From Bog-756 sp049517675 (lineage in GTDB: Bacteria > Actinomycetota > Acidimicrobiia > Acidimicrobiales > RAAP-2): DNA of 64,000 nucleotides. The notes beneath the pieces are model-generated. The model did no database searches. It had not been told where the DNA came from and saw only the letters and a list, made by a program, of their open reading frames with translations. Positions 35,660-45,138 of this stretch are shown here, piece after piece (position 1 is the first letter of the stretch; the number at the start of each line of letters is the position of its first letter). The stretch is taken from positions 29,202 through 93,201 of the forward strand of contig JBEKRV010000010.1 of NCBI GenBank assembly GCA_049517675.1, given 5' to 3'. The translations under genes and the position numbers were made by a program.

Positions 35660-36946
35660 TCAGGTGAATCGGACCAGGTGGTGGTCCTTCTTCCCCCGGC
35701 GCAGCACCAGGTAGCGGCCCGCGACGAGGTCCCCGGTCCCCAGCCTCCTCGTCACGTCGTCCTCACGCCGGTTGTTGACGTAGGCGCCGCCCTGGCTGAC
35801 CGTGGTCCGGGCCTGACTCTTCGACGTGACCAGTCCGGTCTCGGCCAGCAGGTCCACCAGGAGGACGCCGTCACCCGACAGTCCGTTGCGGGCCAGCTCG
35901 GTGGAGGGGGCGTCGGCGAACACGTCGAGCAGGGTCCGCTCGTCGAGTCCCGAGACGTCTCCACCGAAGAGCGCCGCCGCGGCCTGTTCGGCCCGGTCGG
36001 TCTCGGCCTCGCCGTGGACCATGGTGCAGACCTCCCGGGCCAGGACCCGCTGGGCCTCACGGCGTTCCGGGTGGTCGGCGGTGACCTGGTCCAGGGCGAG
36101 GATCTCCTCGTGGCCGGCGAACGTGAAGTAGCGCAGGTAGGTGCCCACCATGGCGTCCTCGCACCGCAGGAAGTACTGGTACAGCCGGTAGGGCGACGTG
36201 CGGGCGGAATCGAGCCACACCGAGCCCGACTCCGTCTTGCCGAACTTGGTGCCGTCCGCCTTCAGGACCAGAGGCGTGGTCAGCCCGAATGCCTCGTCCT
36301 GGCGGACCTTCCGGATGAGCTCGATGCCCATGGTGATGTTCCCCCACTGGTCACTGCCGCCGATCTGCAGCGTGCACCCGAAGTCGTCGAAGAGCTTGAG
36401 GAAGTCGGCGGCCTGGAGGAGCATGTAGCTGAACTCGGTGTAGGAGATCCCCTGGTCGGGCCGGGACAGGCGGGACTTCACCGAGTCCTTCGCCACCATC
36501 TGGTTGACGGTGAAGTGCTTCCCCACGTCGCGCAGGAACGTGAACAGGGTCATCGGCTTCAGCCAGTCGGCGTTGTTCACGAGCAACGCCCCCGACCCGC
36601 CCGATCGGCCGCCGAAGTCGACGAACCGTGCCAGCTGGCCCTCGATGCCGGCGAGATTGGCCTCGAGCTGTTCCTCGGAGAGCAGCGAGCGCTCCTCCGA
36701 CTTGCCGCCCGGGTCGCCGACGAAGCCGGTGCCGCCGCCGGCCAGGGCGATGGGGCGGTGCCCGGCCTCCTGGAGCCGGCGCAGGGTGCACACCTGGAGC
36801 AGGTGCCCCACGTGGAGGCTGTCGGCCGTCGGGTCGAAGCCCGAGTAGGCGGTCAGGCGGTCCCCGTCGAGACGGGCGCCCAGTTCCGGGGCGGTCATCT
36901 GGTGGATCAACCCCCGGAATCGGAGGTCCTCGACGAAGTCGGCCAT
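35660..36946 (-). CDS. tyrS: Tyrosyl-tRNA synthetase
   Basis: Charges tRNA-Tyr. The 428-residue class I synthetase has the tyrosine pocket YSGFDPTADSLHVGHLL (HIGH-like HVGH), QIGGSDQWGNITMG, and KFGKTESG in place of KMSKS, the form of the main bacterial TyrS type. A C-terminal S4 RNA-binding domain (about 360-425, SKSQARTTVSQGGAYVNNRR) is complete. The ATG at 36946 is where homology begins. No T-box is seen upstream. It is divergent from the carotenoid oxygenase gene. Confidence 0.97.
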   Translation of the reverse strand: MADFVEDLRFRGLIHQMTAPELGARLDGDRLTAYSGFDPTADSLHVGHLLQVCTLRRLQEAGHRPIALAGGGTGFVGDPGGKSEERSLLSEEQLEANLAGIEGQLARFVDFGGRSGGSGALLVNNADWLKPMTLFTFLRDVGKHFTVNQMVAKDSVKSRLSRPDQGISYTEFSYMLLQAADFLKLFDDFGCTLQIGGSDQWGNITMGIELIRKVRQDEAFGLTTPLVLKADGTKFGKTESGSVWLDSARTSPYRLYQYFLRCEDAMVGTYLRYFTFAGHEEILALDQVTADHPERREAQRVLAREVCTMVHGEAETDRAEQAAAALFGGDVSGLDERTLLDVFADAPSTELARNGLSGDGVLLVDLLAETGLVTSKSQARTTVSQGGAYVNNRREDDVTRRLGTGDLVAGRYLVLRRGKKDHHLVRFT

Positions 36947-37040
36947 GGCCACAGCCTGCCATGCCGTCCGACCGGGGGCGGACGCTACGATCGCCGTGCC
37001 GGCCCGATCGCCGTGGCCGCCGAGACAAGGGCGTGGACCT

Positions 37041-38387
37041 GTGGTGAACCCGTACCTCGAAGGCAACTTCGCGCCGGTACTCGAGGAGCGGACCGACGAG
37101 CGCGAGCTCGCCGTCACCGGTGTCGTACCGCCCGATCTGGAAGGGAGGCTCCTGCGCAACGGGCCGAACCCGGTGTCGGTACCGGCCGATCACGCCGACT
37201 ACCACTGGTTCTCCGGCGACGGGATGATCCACGCCGTCTCGCTCGCCGGGGGGAAGGCGACCGGGTACCGCAACCGTTGGGTCCGCACCCGGTCGCTCGC
37301 CTCCAAGGTGGCCACCGTCCCGCCGAAGGGGCCGAGCGAGCCGATCGACGGTTCGGCGAACACCCACGTGATCCGCCACGCCGGCACCACGCTCGCACTG
37401 GTCGAGTCCGGCTTCCCCCACGCCCTGTCCCCCGAACTCGACCGTGCCCGGGTACACGACTTCGACGGTTCGCTCTCCTCACCCATGTGCGCCCACCCGA
37501 AGGTCGACCCGGTCACCGGCGAGCTCGTGTTCTTCGGGGTCGACCTGTTCGGCCCCCCGTTCCTCCGCTACCACGTGGTCGACGCGTCGGGCCAGCTGAT
37601 CCGCACCGAGGACATCGACGTGCCCCGGGCCACCATGATCCACGACTTCGGCCTGACCGACACCCGGGCGGTCTTCCTCGACCAGCCGATCGTCTTCGAC
37701 CTCGACCTGGCGGCCGAGGGCCGGTCGCTCCCCTTCCGGTGGGTACCCGAGGCGGGGTCCCGCATCGGCGTGATGCCACGCGACGGCGCGAACGCGGACG
37801 TGCAGTGGATCTCCATGGACCCGAGCTACGTCTTCCACGTCGTGAACGCCTTCGACGACGGGAACCTCACGGTCCTCGACGTCGTGCGTTACGACGCCGC
37901 CTTCGACACCGCTCCCGGTGAGGCCATCGCCCGTTCGACACCGTCCCTCCACCGGTGGACGGTCGACCCGGCGGCCAACCGGGTGCAGGAGGAGACGCTC
38001 GACGACACCCCGGTCGAATTCCCCCGGATCGACCCGGCGACGGCCGGAACCCGACACCGGTACGCCTACCTCACCGTGCTCGGCGACGACCCCAGCCAGC
38101 CGTCCTTCGACCAGCTGGTCAAGTACGACCACCAGCGGGACGAGGCCGTCCGCTTCGATCCGGGGCCCCTCCGGTCGCCGACCGAGCCCGTCTTCGTGCG
38201 GGCGGCCGACGGCACCAACGAGGACGAGGGTTGGGTCCTGTCCGTCGCGTACGACGCGGCGCGGGACGCCAGCGACCTGATCATCCTGGACGCCACGTCG
38301 TTCGCAGGGCCCCCGGTGGCGACGGTGCACCTTCCGGCACGGGTGCCGTTCGGCTTCCACGGATCCTGGGTTCCCTCCGACTCCTGA
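37041..38387 (+). CDS. Carotenoid oxygenase family protein
   Basis: A non-heme iron dioxygenase of the RPE65/CCD family that cleaves carotenoids or lignin-like stilbenes. The 448-residue protein shows the four iron-binding His regions: ANTHVIRH, SPMCAHPKVDP, ATMIHDFGLTDTRAVFLD and PFGFHGSWVP, plus the N-terminal LEGRLLRNGPNPV and YHWFSGDGMIH. The substrate cannot be told. The start is a GTG at 37041 or 37044; TACGAT at 36986-36991 could be the -10. No carotenoid biosynthesis genes lie nearby. Confidence 0.93.
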   Translation: MVNPYLEGNFAPVLEERTDERELAVTGVVPPDLEGRLLRNGPNPVSVPADHADYHWFSGDGMIHAVSLAGGKATGYRNRWVRTRSLASKVATVPPKGPSEPIDGSANTHVIRHAGTTLALVESGFPHALSPELDRARVHDFDGSLSSPMCAHPKVDPVTGELVFFGVDLFGPPFLRYHVVDASGQLIRTEDIDVPRATMIHDFGLTDTRAVFLDQPIVFDLDLAAEGRSLPFRWVPEAGSRIGVMPRDGANADVQWISMDPSYVFHVVNAFDDGNLTVLDVVRYDAAFDTAPGEAIARSTPSLHRWTVDPAANRVQEETLDDTPVEFPRIDPATAGTRHRYAYLTVLGDDPSQPSFDQLVKYDHQRDEAVRFDPGPLRSPTEPVFVRAADGTNEDEGWVLSVAYDAARDASDLIILDATSFAGPPVATVHLPARVPFGFHGSWVPSDS

Positions 38388-38509
38388 TCCCCGCGGCGGG
38401 GGTGCCGCCAGGTTGCATCCCTGCCGTGGGATCATCGGTGGCGACCGGCTGACAGATCCCGGTCCTGCCGCCACGGTCCACGCATCGTCCGGCGACCGAC
38501 ACCACCACT

Positions 38510-39901
38510 GTGACCTCCGAAGACACCCCATCGAACCGTCCGTCCAGGCCCACCGGACGATCCTCGGCCCTGCCCACGGGACGGCCGCGGGTGAGGACCC
38601 GGGGTTCGGGACGAATGCCGACCGAATTCCCCGGCCCCATCCTCGGCGGCGAGGTGGCCATCCCCACCCGGCGCGAACTGCGCAGGGCGAGGAGACGGGC
38701 AAGGCGCGGCAGGCGGTCCCCCGGCCGCCGCATCCTCCGTGTGCTCGTCGCGCTGGCGGTGCTCCTGCTCGTCGCGGTCGCCGCCGGCTACGGCTACTTC
38801 CGGTACCAGTGGGCCCAGATCGCCTCGGCTCCGTGCACGTCTTGTGTCGCCGCCGCCGACGGTGCCCCCTACAACCTGCTGATCATCGGCTCGGACAGCA
38901 GGGCCGGCGAGACCGCCGACGAGGCGCAGCAGTTCGGTTCGGTCCAGGCCACCGCCGGTCAGCGGTCGGACACCATCAAGATCATCCACATCGACCCCGC
39001 CGCGGGCACGGCCTCGTCACTGTCGATCCCCCGGGACACCTTCGTCACCATCACCGGGCTCGCCCCGGACTCGGGTCTGTCGACCCAGAACAAGATCAAC
39101 GCCGCGTTCTCGAACGGACCCGACGCGCTGATCCAGACCATCGAGAACACGTTCGGCATCCCCATCAGCCACTACATCGTGCTCAATTTCTTCGGCGTGG
39201 AGGACGCGGTGAACGCCCTCGGAGGGATCTCCATGGACTTCCCCTACCCGGCGCGCGACCAGGACTGTTCGACCGGCACCTGCAACAACAATTCCGGCCT
39301 CGACATCCCGACCGCCGGCTGTCAGGTGCTCGACGGCGAGCAGGCCCTCAGCCTCTCCCGATCGCGCTACTACCAGTACTACGACAACGGCACCTGGCAG
39401 TCCGACCCGACCTCGGACATCGGACGGATCGAGCGTCAGAACCTGGTGATCGAAGCTGCTCTCGACAAGGCCAAGTCGACCTACAACCCGCTGCGCCTCA
39501 ACTCCTTGCTGACATCGGTCGTCCACGACTTCTCGAAGGACAACGGCCTGTCGGCCACCGACCTGTTGGCGCTGGCCGAGCGCTACCACGCCTTCTCCGG
39601 GTCGTCGTTGCAGTCGTACACCCTCCCCACGCTCGGAGCGGAGTCGTCCTACGCGGGAGACGTGGAGGTGGTCGAGCCCGACGAAGCGGCCTCCACCATC
39701 ACCCAGTTCCTCGGCGGGCCGTTCGGCACGATCACCACGCCGCCGATCGATCAGTACGGCGACCCGCTCACCCTGACGGTCCCGACGACGACCACCGCGC
39801 CGGCTGTCGACTCACCGGTGACGTCGTCACCGACCGGCGCGACCACGCCGGCGGCCGCCCAGGGCACGTCGGCCCCGTTCTACGACCCCTCCTCCTGCTG
39901 A
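38510..39901 (+). CDS. LytR-CpsA-Psr (LCP) family cell-wall glycopolymer transferase
   Basis: LCP enzymes attach polymers such as arabinogalactan or teichoic acids to peptidoglycan outside the membrane. The 463-residue protein has a basic cytosolic N-terminus, one membrane helix (about 75-97, ILRVLVALAVLLLVAVAAGY), and the LCP domain with GSDSRAG, QRSDTIKIIHIDP, LSIPRDTFV, NKINAAF and the Arg pair in DIGRIERQNLVIEAAL. Four Cys could form disulfides. A Thr/Ser/Pro tail ends the protein. The GTG at 38510 has no clear ribosome site; an ATG about 35 codons later (MPTEFPGPILGG) is an alternative. Confidence 0.92.
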   Translation: MTSEDTPSNRPSRPTGRSSALPTGRPRVRTRGSGRMPTEFPGPILGGEVAIPTRRELRRARRRARRGRRSPGRRILRVLVALAVLLLVAVAAGYGYFRYQWAQIASAPCTSCVAAADGAPYNLLIIGSDSRAGETADEAQQFGSVQATAGQRSDTIKIIHIDPAAGTASSLSIPRDTFVTITGLAPDSGLSTQNKINAAFSNGPDALIQTIENTFGIPISHYIVLNFFGVEDAVNALGGISMDFPYPARDQDCSTGTCNNNSGLDIPTAGCQVLDGEQALSLSRSRYYQYYDNGTWQSDPTSDIGRIERQNLVIEAALDKAKSTYNPLRLNSLLTSVVHDFSKDNGLSATDLLALAERYHAFSGSSLQSYTLPTLGAESSYAGDVEVVEPDEAASTITQFLGGPFGTITTPPIDQYGDPLTLTVPTTTTAPAVDSPVTSSPTGATTPAAAQGTSAPFYDPSSC

Positions 39902-40058
39902 CCACGCGCCTCCCGACGGGCGGTACGAAGATCGTCCCGCTGCTCTCCGTCGAGGTCGATCGGCCGAGCGCATGCCGGCGACCCTCGCCTCCGGTTGCCA
40001 GGCGGTCGGGCGGGCGGCCATCCGGTGCCCCGGCGATCGGTTCCCCGGTGACCGGTGA

Positions 40059-41192
40059 TCAGCGCTCGGCCACGTGGAGGCCGGCGGTCCATCGCTCCTC
40101 GACGTTCCCGAACCGCCAGAGGGCGAGTGCGCCGACCCAGGTGAGGAGGAACATGCCGACGATCACGAAGCCAGCCGTGTTGATGTTGAATCCGGCCATG
40201 TCGTTCCAGAAGCGCCCGTGCAGGTGCAGCTCCGTCGGCAGCAGTCCGAGCACCTCGACCGTGCCGATGAAGAAGCAGATCGCGACCGACAGCCCGGTGA
40301 TGGCGAGGTTGTAATACACCTTCCGGACCGGGTTGAAGAACGCCCACCCGTAGGCGACGTTCATGAAGCAGCCGTCCAGCGTGTCCATGAGCGTCATCCC
40401 GGCGGTGAAGAGGACGGGCAGGCACATGATGGAATACCAAGGGAGGGACCGGGTGGCCAGGAGTGCCGTCGTCGCCAGCAAGGCGACCTCGGTGGCCGTG
40501 TCGAAGCCCAGGCCGAACACCACGCCCACCGGGTACATCTGCCACTCCCTGGTTATCGACGCCATCCACCTGCCGAAGAACCGGTACATCAGTCCCCGGT
40601 TCTCCAACTGCCGTTCGAGTTCCGCCTCGTCGTAGGTGCCCGTGCGCATGGCGCGGAACACCTTGACGATCCCGGCCAGGATGACGATGTTGAGCAGCGC
40701 GATCAGGAAGAGGAAGGATGCCGACACGACGGTGCCGAAGACTCCGCCGAACTGCTCGAGGCCCGAGTTGTCGTTCGAGACGGCGGCGTAGACCGCCTTC
40801 TCGGCGACGACGATCCCGATGCCGATGCCGATCACGATCGTCGAGTGGCCCAGCGAGAAGAAGTAACCCACGCTGAGCGGCTTCCTCGCCCCCTCCACAC
40901 CGCGCCGCTCGTTCATCAGCTTGCGGGTGGTGTTGTCGATGGCCGAGATGTGATCTGCATCGAAGGCGTGGCGGAGACCGAGCGTGTAGGCGAGGACGCT
41001 GACGCCGATGCCGAGCCCCTTGTAGTGGCCCGGCACCACGAAGGCGATGAACACTCCGAAGCCGATGACGTGGAGGACGACGATGGAGCCCACCATCCAC
41101 CTGACTCGGCGCCACTCGGCCGGATCGAGCGCACGACGCAGGCGCCCCGGTCGACCGGCGGCCCGATCGTCCTCCGCCTGGATGATCGTCAC
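40059..41192 (-). CDS. Nickel/cobalt transporter (NiCoT family)
   Basis: A high-affinity membrane permease for Ni2+ or Co2+. The 377-residue protein has about eight helices and the signature RHAFDADHISAIDN (HX4DH, metal binding) in helix 2, the partner motif LGFDTATEVALL and LFTAGMTLMDTLDG. It starts at a GTG with GGGAGG 6 nt upstream. The promoter carries a Nur-box-like palindrome, which points to nickel as the substrate and to repression when nickel is plentiful. Possible users are urease, hydrogenase or Ni-SOD, none of which is in this window. Confidence 0.95.
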   Translation of the reverse strand: MTIIQAEDDRAAGRPGRLRRALDPAEWRRVRWMVGSIVVLHVIGFGVFIAFVVPGHYKGLGIGVSVLAYTLGLRHAFDADHISAIDNTTRKLMNERRGVEGARKPLSVGYFFSLGHSTIVIGIGIGIVVAEKAVYAAVSNDNSGLEQFGGVFGTVVSASFLFLIALLNIVILAGIVKVFRAMRTGTYDEAELERQLENRGLMYRFFGRWMASITREWQMYPVGVVFGLGFDTATEVALLATTALLATRSLPWYSIMCLPVLFTAGMTLMDTLDGCFMNVAYGWAFFNPVRKVYYNLAITGLSVAICFFIGTVEVLGLLPTELHLHGRFWNDMAGFNINTAGFVIVGMFLLTWVGALALWRFGNVEERWTAGLHVAER

Positions 41193-41252
41193 GCCTCTCC
41201 TCCCGGTCGATCTCGTGCGGTCTCTCCGGTGGGATCGCCTCTCCTGTTGCGC

Positions 41253-41280
41253 ATCCTATCCTGATGCAATCGGCTTGCAA
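41253..41280 (-). promoter_or_regulatory. Promoter of the nickel permease with a Nur-box-like operator
   Basis: On the minus strand, TTGCAA (41280-41275) and TAGGAT (41258-41253) form a -35/-10 pair with 16-bp spacing. The -35 is the first half of TTGCAAGCCGATTGCAT (41280-41264), a TGCAA-N5-TTGCA palindrome that matches 11 of 12 positions of the Streptomyces Nur box tTGCaa-N5-ttGCAA. A second inverted repeat (GCATC-N7-GATGC, 41251-41267) overlaps the -10. A repressor here would block RNA polymerase. The rest of the 41,193-41,423 gap shows only the ribosome site. Confidence 0.65.
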
Positions 41281-41423
41281 CAAGATGCCCGCAGACTGGT
41301 GTGATCCCGACGGGTCCCGGCACCACGGGGTGCAAACCGCCGACCTCCGGAGTCCGACCACCGGCGCACCACCGCACACGCGACCACCCGGGCTGTCGAC
41401 GGACCCGGCCGTGCCCGCCGGGC

Positions 41424-43190
41424 TCAGCCGTCGACGGCGGCCACCACCGAGGCGTTGATCCGGTCGTGGGCGGCAACATTGGTCGACCGATCCGGCAGGC
41501 GCACGCGGACGACCGTGCCACCGTCCCGGCTCGTGCTGCGACCGAGGGCGTCGGCCAGGGCGCCGGGGCCCGAATCGTCGTCGACCTCCTCGACGGCCCA
41601 CCCGAAACCTGCGGCCACCGCGGCCACGTCGACCGACTGTGGGGTCCCGAACAACCGCTCGAAGGTCCCGGACTCCAACGTCGACGCCGGCGCCAGGAAC
41701 GAGAAGATCCCGCCCCCGCCGTTGTCGGCCACCACCACGGTCAGCGGCGGCCTCGATTCCGACGGACCGACCAGGGCCGACACGTCGTGCAGGAACGCCA
41801 GGTCCCCCACCAACGCGACCGTGGGTCCGCCAGCCAGGGCCACGCCGATGGACGTCGACACCACTCCGTCGATCCCGTTGGCACCCCGGTTCGCGAGTAC
41901 CTCCGGTGGATCGATCCGCGGGGTCCCGAAGGCCTCGACGTCCCGGATCGGCATCGACGACGAGACCACCAGGCGCGCCCCCGGTGGCAGAGCGGCGACC
42001 AGGCGGTGGGCGAGGGCGGGCTCCGTCCATGAGGCGTCCCGATCGGCCAGTTCCGATTCGACGACCCGTCGGGCCACCGTCTCGGCCCGTTGCCAGCTCG
42101 CCGCCCATCCGTCGTCCGGGTGGTCCGGGAAGGCGGCGGTGAGCGCCTCGCACAACAGGGTGGGGTCGCACCGGACGACGCGCCCGGCGGACCGGGACGG
42201 ATCCGGCCACCGGCCGAACGGGTCGACGACGACGGTGTCCGCTCCGTCGACGAAGGAGTTGACGACCTTCGACGCCCACCGTTCGCCGAGCACCAGGGCG
42301 ACCTCCGGCCTGTGGCCGGCCACGAACCCGGGAGCCCGGAGGATGGCGTCGGCCTGGGCGACCACCACGCCGTCGCCACCCCGCAGCCCCGATCGTGGGT
42401 CGGCCAGCACCGGCCAGGACAGCGCCGCGGACAGGGCGAGCACGGCCGACGGTGTCCCGCACCCTGCGCCGGCCACCACGACGCCCCGTGCCCCCGGACG
42501 GAGCCCCGCCGAGGTCGTCAGCTCGTCGACCAGGGCGGTCGGGGGCGGGACCGGAACGAGGTGCACCCGGTGCCAGGGAGCGCCCCCCACCCGCCCGTCC
42601 GGGACGCCCCCCCGGTCCGGGTCGCCGAGCAGCGGCTCGCGGAACGGCAGGTTGAGGTGGACCGGACCGGGGCCGTCCGACCCGGCCACGGCCTCCGCCA
42701 CCGCCCGTGACCCGAGCGAGCGCCAGGAGGTCCGGGAGGCATCGTCGGGAACTCCGGGATCGGCGAACCACCGCACGGACCGGCCGTAGAGGTGGACCTG
42801 GTCGATCGTCTGGGCTGCCCCGACGTCGCGCAGCTCGGGGGGTCGGTCCGCCGTGCACACCAGCATCGGCACGCCCGCGAGGTCGGCCTCGACGACCGCA
42901 GCGTGCAGCTCGGCCGCCGCCGTCCCGCTGGTGACGACCACGACCGCCGGCATTCCGGTGGCCAGACCGATCCCGAGTGCGGTGAACCCGGCCGACCGCT
43001 CGTCGAGACGGACGTGCAGGGCGAGACGGGGCTCGGCCGCCACGGCGAGCGCCAGCGGCGTCGACCGGGAACCGGGGCACACCACCGCGTGGGCGACGCC
43101 GGCACGCACCCACTCGTCGACCAGTGCGGCGGCGAAGGCCGCCTGCCGGTCACCGTCGTCGGGGGTCCCCCCACCCGTGGTTACGCTCAC
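41424..43190 (-). CDS. menD: SEPHCHC synthase (menaquinone synthesis, MenD)
   Basis: A ThDP enzyme that adds 2-oxoglutarate-derived succinyl to isochorismate. The 588-residue protein has the N-terminal pyrimidine domain (AVVCPGSRSTPLALAV, LDERSAGFTALGIGLATG, VTSGTAAAELHAAVVEA), a central domain, and the C-terminal pyrophosphate domain with RGANGIDGVVSTSIGVALAG and GDLAFLHD...DNGGGGIFSF for ThDP-Mg binding. The GTG at 43190 has AGGAG with 6-nt spacing. It is divergent from menH, with only 11 bp between starts. Confidence 0.96.
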   Translation of the reverse strand: MSVTTGGGTPDDGDRQAAFAAALVDEWVRAGVAHAVVCPGSRSTPLALAVAAEPRLALHVRLDERSAGFTALGIGLATGMPAVVVVTSGTAAAELHAAVVEADLAGVPMLVCTADRPPELRDVGAAQTIDQVHLYGRSVRWFADPGVPDDASRTSWRSLGSRAVAEAVAGSDGPGPVHLNLPFREPLLGDPDRGGVPDGRVGGAPWHRVHLVPVPPPTALVDELTTSAGLRPGARGVVVAGAGCGTPSAVLALSAALSWPVLADPRSGLRGGDGVVVAQADAILRAPGFVAGHRPEVALVLGERWASKVVNSFVDGADTVVVDPFGRWPDPSRSAGRVVRCDPTLLCEALTAAFPDHPDDGWAASWQRAETVARRVVESELADRDASWTEPALAHRLVAALPPGARLVVSSSMPIRDVEAFGTPRIDPPEVLANRGANGIDGVVSTSIGVALAGGPTVALVGDLAFLHDVSALVGPSESRPPLTVVVADNGGGGIFSFLAPASTLESGTFERLFGTPQSVDVAAVAAGFGWAVEEVDDDSGPGALADALGRSTSRDGGTVVRVRLPDRSTNVAAHDRINASVVAAVDG

Positions 43191-43201
43191 ACCGAGCTCC
43201 T

Positions 43202-44029
43202 ATGACCGAACCCGACCGCCATGCAGCCGACCCTGTTCCCGGCCACCGCGACGCGCTCGTCGCCGAGCACCGGGGCGGCGGTCCGCCGTTGGTGCTGGCC
43301 CACGGATTCACCCAGACGGGTCGGGTCTGGGGCGGGCTCGACGACGATCTGGCCCGCGACCACCACCTGATCACGGTCGACCTCCCCGGCCACGGTGGTT
43401 CGTCCGCGGTGATGGCCGATCTGCCGGGCGGTGCCGAGCTCATCGCCGTGGCCGGCGGCTCGGCCGACTACGCGGGCTACTCCATGGGTGCGAGGTTCTG
43501 TCTCCACCTGGCGCTCTCCCGACCCGACCTGGTCCGGCGCCTCGTCCTGGTGTCGGGCACGGCCGGTATCGACGATCCGGGCGAGCGGGCCGAGCGCAGG
43601 CAGTCGGACGAGGCCCTGGCCGATCGGCTCGACCCCCGGGGAGGGGGGACGCCGGCCGACACGGTCGAGGAATTCGTCCTTCGCTGGGTGGCCGACCCGA
43701 TGTTCGGCGCCGTCCCCGAGGCGACGAACGGGCTGGTCGAACGGATGCGGAACACGGCATCCGGCCTCGCCTCGAGCCTGCGACTGGCTGGTACCGGAAC
43801 CCAGGAGCCCCTGTGGGATCGACTGGGCCGGCTCGACATGCCGGTGCTGGTGGTGACCGGGGCGAGGGATGCCAAGTTCACCGCGCTGGGTCGTCGGTTG
43901 GTCCGGTCGATCGGACCCGGTGCCACCCACGTGGTCGTCGCCGGCGCCGGCCATGCGCCGCACCTGCAACACCCCGGCGAGGTGGCCGCTGCGGTGCGGA
44001 GGTTCCTCGACGGCTCGGAGGTCACCTGA
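43202..44029 (+). CDS. menH: Alpha/beta hydrolase, likely SHCHC synthase MenH
   Basis: MenH eliminates pyruvate from SEPHCHC. The 275-residue alpha/beta hydrolase has the oxyanion region LVLAHGFTQTGRVWGG, the nucleophile in ADYAGYSMGARFCLHLAL, Asp in VVTGARDAKF and His in AGAGHAPHLQHP. FTQTGRVWGG and GYSMGAR resemble the MenH signatures (GFTQTG, GYSMGGR). Its place between menD and menA supports the call over a generic hydrolase. The ATG at 43202 has no clear ribosome site; the promoter must lie inside menD. Confidence 0.85.
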   Translation: MTEPDRHAADPVPGHRDALVAEHRGGGPPLVLAHGFTQTGRVWGGLDDDLARDHHLITVDLPGHGGSSAVMADLPGGAELIAVAGGSADYAGYSMGARFCLHLALSRPDLVRRLVLVSGTAGIDDPGERAERRQSDEALADRLDPRGGGTPADTVEEFVLRWVADPMFGAVPEATNGLVERMRNTASGLASSLRLAGTGTQEPLWDRLGRLDMPVLVVTGARDAKFTALGRRLVRSIGPGATHVVVAGAGHAPHLQHPGEVAAAVRRFLDGSEVT

Positions 44030-44067
44030 ACAGCGGGCCGCCGTCACCAGGGCCGTCGTCGACGGGG

Positions 44068-45138
44068 TCAACGCGACAGCCACGACAACATGGGCGGGAA
44101 CGGGGGAAGGGTCAGCCACAGTGCCGCGGCCAGCAGCACGCCGAAGGCCAGCTGCAACCTGCCGGTCGCCGCCAGCACGGGCAGGAGCGCCCGACCCTCG
44201 GCGTCGCCCAGGGCCGCACGCGCCGGGACCACGGCGAGTGGCGCGGCCAGGAGGGGCAGCAGGACCAGCACCGGCCAGACGGCGTCGACGATGCCGGACA
44301 GCGCCAAGACGGCCCACACCAGGACCCCGACGAACGGGAGTGCCACGCAGGCCACGTAGCACCGGCCACCGGTCCGGCGGCCGACCCGAACGGCAAGGGT
44401 CCGCTTCCCGGTCTCGAGGTCGGTGGAGATGTCCCGTAGGTTGTTGGCCAGGAGCAGCGCGGTGGCGAGGAGGCCGACGGCCACGGCCGACCACCACACC
44501 GCAGGCCGGTCGAGTCGCTCGGTCTCGACGTAGAACGTACCGACGGTGGCCACCAGGCCGAAGAAGACGAATACGAACACCTCGCCGAGCCCGGCATACC
44601 CGTAGGGTCGGGGGCCCCCGGTGTAGAACCACCCGGCGAGCAGGCAGGCCGCCCCGATGAGCAGGATCCACCACGACGTGGCCCAGGCCAGCGCCACGCC
44701 GACCAACGCTGCGACACCGAACGCCACGAGTGCGGCCCGCTTGACGGCCGACGGTGTGGCCAGCCCGGCTGCGGTCAGCCGGATCGGACCGACCCGGGTG
44801 TCGTCGGTACCCCGGATGCCGTCCGAGTAGTCGTTGGCATAGTTGGTCCCGATCTGGATGGCCAAGGCCACCACCAGTGCGCCGACCGCCCGCCACCAGA
44901 ATCCCGGCGGACCGTGGACGCGCAGGTGCAGTGTGACGGTCGACCCGTACGCCGATCCGGCGGACGCGGTCACGACCCGCTCCACCACGAAGACCACGCG
45001 GTGGAGCGGGTGTGCGGCCGCCGTCCCGACCACTACCGGAACGAGCGCGGCCGGCAGGGTGCGGGGCCGCGCTCCCAGCCACCACTTCCGCACCGGGCCG
45101 GGGGGCGCGACGGGTGGGCCGGCGCCCGGTCCGCTCAC
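44068..45138 (-). CDS. menA: 1,4-dihydroxy-2-naphthoate polyprenyltransferase
   Basis: A UbiA-family membrane enzyme that prenylates DHNA to demethylmenaquinone. About eight to nine helices carry the two Asp-rich motifs NYANDYSDGIRGTDD and NNLRDISTDLETGKRTLAVRVG, both facing the active site. The GTG at 45138 overlaps the menB stop as GTGA, giving 356 residues; homology proper starts at RKWWLGARPRTLPAALVPV, so a GTG at 45093 (341 residues) is also possible. There is an unusual insertion of about 30 residues after the first helix (VFVVERVVTASAGSAYGSTV). Confidence 0.94.
   Translation of the reverse strand: MSGPGAGPPVAPPGPVRKWWLGARPRTLPAALVPVVVGTAAAHPLHRVVFVVERVVTASAGSAYGSTVTLHLRVHGPPGFWWRAVGALVVALAIQIGTNYANDYSDGIRGTDDTRVGPIRLTAAGLATPSAVKRAALVAFGVAALVGVALAWATSWWILLIGAACLLAGWFYTGGPRPYGYAGLGEVFVFVFFGLVATVGTFYVETERLDRPAVWWSAVAVGLLATALLLANNLRDISTDLETGKRTLAVRVGRRTGGRCYVACVALPFVGVLVWAVLALSGIVDAVWPVLVLLPLLAAPLAVVPARAALGDAEGRALLPVLAATGRLQLAFGVLLAAALWLTLPPFPPMLSWLSR

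Noticed and set aside
35660..36946. T-box control of tyrS
   Set aside because: The 94-bp gap upstream contains no T-box sequence or specifier stem.
39962..40071. A large terminator between the LCP and nickel permease genes
   Set aside because: A perfect 10-bp inverted repeat exists (GGCCGAGCGC and GCGCTCGGCC), but the arms are 90 nt apart and one lies inside the permease coding end, so a useful stem is unlikely.
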